Assembly (NCBI GenBank): GCA_900542505.1
Contig: UQNV01000002.1
Span: forward strand, 1 to 64,000
Reading direction: 5' to 3'
DNA: 64,000 bases
DNA from: an uncultured Alistipes sp.
Lineage (GTDB): Bacteria > Bacteroidota > Bacteroidia > Bacteroidales > Rikenellaceae
Below are positions 62,786-64,000 of the stretch, in pieces. A program made the translations under genes and the position numbers. A model generated the notes under the pieces. It ran no database searches. It was not told where the DNA came from and saw only the letters and a program-made list of their open reading frames with translations. Numbering within the stretch: the stretch's first letter is position 1; each line of letters begins with the position of its first letter.

Positions 62786-64000
62786 TTAACCCAAAATATC
62801 CCCACTCAGGTCGTGCGAATCGTCCATTTCACCCAAACGGACGCGGCAGACGGTATTGACGCGCGCCGCATCGTAGGGAGCTTTCACACGGCGGTAGTTG
62901 CCCGTGAAGCCGAACATCATGCCGCCGCGGCGCGTGCTTTCGAACAGCACGTCGGCCTCCGTACCGGTGCCGCGGGCGCAGAAATCGCCGTGCAGGCGCG
63001 CACAGAGGGCCTCCAGCTCCTCCACGCGGCGGGTAGCCACCGACGACTGCACCTTGCCGGGCAGGTCGACGGCCGGCGTACCGGGACGCTCCGAGAAGGG
63101 GAAGATGTGGAGGAAGGCGGGGGCAAGCCGTTCCAGGAAGTCGTACGTCGTCCGGAAATCGGCCTCCGTTTCGCCCGGAAAGCCCACAATCACGTCGATG
63201 CCGATAAAGGCGTCGGGCATCAGCCGGCGTACGGCCTCGACCCTGTCGGCGAAGCGGGCCGTCGTATAGCGGCGGCGCATGAGCCCCAGAATACGGTCCG
63301 AACCGCTCTGCAGCGGGATATGGAAGTGATGCTGGAACTTGGGCGATGCGGTGCAGAAGGCGATGATTTCGTCGGTCAGCAGATTGGGCTCGATGGAGGA
63401 GATGCGGTAGCGCTCGATGCCCTCCACCTCGTTGAGCGCACGGAGCAGGTCGATGAACTTCTCGCCCGTCGTCCGGCCGAAGTCGCCCGTATTGACCCCC
63501 GTGATGACAATCTCCTTCTGCCCGGCGGCGGCAATCTGCCGCGCCTCGGCCACCAGGTCGGCGATGGGCATGTTGCGGCTCGAACCGCGGGCATAGTGGA
63601 TGGTGCAGTAGGAGCAGCAGTAGTCGCATCCGTCCTGCACCTTGAGGAAGGCCCGCGTCCGGTCGCCGCTCGAGAAGGCGGCGAAGAAGTTGGTCAGTTC
63701 GTCGGTCTCGCAGCTGTAGACCTGCGCACGGCCCTTGCCGGCCAGCTCCGTCACGCGGCGGTACAATTCACCCTTGTCGTTGTTGCTCAGCACGAGGTCG
63801 ACCCCCTCGATGGCGGCGATTTCCTGCGGCTTGAGCTGGGCATAGCAACCCGTTACCGCAATGATGGCCTGCGGATTGCGGCGATGGAGCTTGCGAATCA
63901 GGTTGCGGCACTTCTTGTCGGCATGCTCCGTGACCGAGCAGCTGTTGATGACACAAATGTCGGCTTCGGCGTCGGGAGCCACGCGCACGTATCCGCCCTG
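62786..64000 (-). CDS. mtaB: tRNA methylthiotransferase MtaB (N-terminus beyond the window)
   Basis: 404 residues in view; the first few dozen are past base 64000 (the visible part opens QGGYVRVAPDAEADICVINSC). A radical-SAM methylthiotransferase that adds the 2-methylthio group to t6A37 of tRNA. The first cluster cysteines lie in INSCSV and TGCYA. The radical-SAM triad is Cx3Cx2C in DGCDYCCSYCTI, followed by ITGVNTGDFG, PLQSGSDRIL and GFPGETEADF. A TRAM-like tail ends the protein. Ends 37 bp before the sensor gene. Confidence 0.93.
   Translation of the reverse strand, partial: QGGYVRVAPDAEADICVINSCSVTEHADKKCRNLIRKLHRRNPQAIIAVTGCYAQLKPQEIAAIEGVDLVLSNNDKGELYRRVTELAGKGRAQVYSCETDELTNFFAAFSSGDRTRAFLKVQDGCDYCCSYCTIHYARGSSRNMPIADLVAEARQIAAAGQKEIVITGVNTGDFGRTTGEKFIDLLRALNEVEGIERYRISSIEPNLLTDEIIAFCTASPKFQHHFHIPLQSGSDRILGLMRRRYTTARFADRVEAVRRLMPDAFIGIDVIVGFPGETEADFRTTYDFLERLAPAFLHIFPFSERPGTPAVDLPGKVQSSVATRRVEELEALCARLHGDFCARGTGTEADVLFESTRRGGMMFGFTGNYRRVKAPYDAARVNTVCRVRLGEMDDSHDLSGDILG

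Overview
The window reads as chromosomal DNA of a GC-rich member of the Bacteroidales. Alistipes (Rikenellaceae) is my best guess, because high GC is combined with Bacteroidetes signatures: TTTG / TAnnTTTG promoters, poor Shine-Dalgarno sequences, a PUR-domain protein, DUF4890 and DUF4491 proteins, BACON/FISUMP-like lipoproteins and a TonB-type outer-membrane barrel. No 16S gene is present to settle the genus. No insertion sequence, prophage, conjugative gene or CRISPR array is visible. Bases 1-48 are not genomic: they are an Illumina Nextera P7/index adapter, so the left edge is an artefactual contig end that cuts mnmA.

Layout. 49-6374 (mostly minus): truncated mnmA, a PUR-domain protein, an S41 protease, hisS and ettA. 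6533-8827 (plus): a candidate rod-shaped structured RNA followed by four AT-rich orphan genes that contrast with everything around them. 8906-16893 (minus): rubrerythrin, a TolC/HlyD/two-permease exporter operon without an ATPase gene, then a membrane phosphoesterase coupled to a RibD-like enzyme with inverted domain order. 17283-21569 (plus): two tandem paralogous porin-like proteins around a DUF4491 gene, then a CapA-like lipoprotein. 21642-28792 (minus): an outer-membrane barrel protein, a DUF4890 protein, a LytS/LytR-type two-component pair, a gamma-carbonic-anhydrase-like protein and MazG. 29029-31188 (plus): a GH20 hexosaminidase. 31373-36122 (minus): pheT, an EamA-type transporter and lysA.

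36262-39965 (minus) is a methionine operon, metY-metX-hom. It is preceded by a 30-residue leader peptide containing eight methionines and then an intrinsic terminator just before metY. This looks like a ribosome-mediated methionine attenuator and is the most interesting signal in the window. 40098-46446 (minus): an RND efflux operon (mfp-rnd-omf-tetR), with an AraC regulator diverging from it and a D-lactate-type dehydrogenase after that. 48783-53404: a flavodoxin-like reductase, tRNA-Gly(CCC), and lepA followed by an acyl-CoA synthetase. 53575-57285: an MFS transporter, a BACON/FISUMP-like lipoprotein and a double-CDGSH protein. 57460-62748 (minus): a five-gene operon encoding an output-less membrane sensor, TrkH, a SPOR-like protein, NfeD and FloA. 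The window ends inside mtaB.

Many automatic start codons here lie upstream of, or inside, a recognisable TAnnTTTG box. I moved starts downstream to the ATG that fits the promoter, signal peptide or operon overlap.
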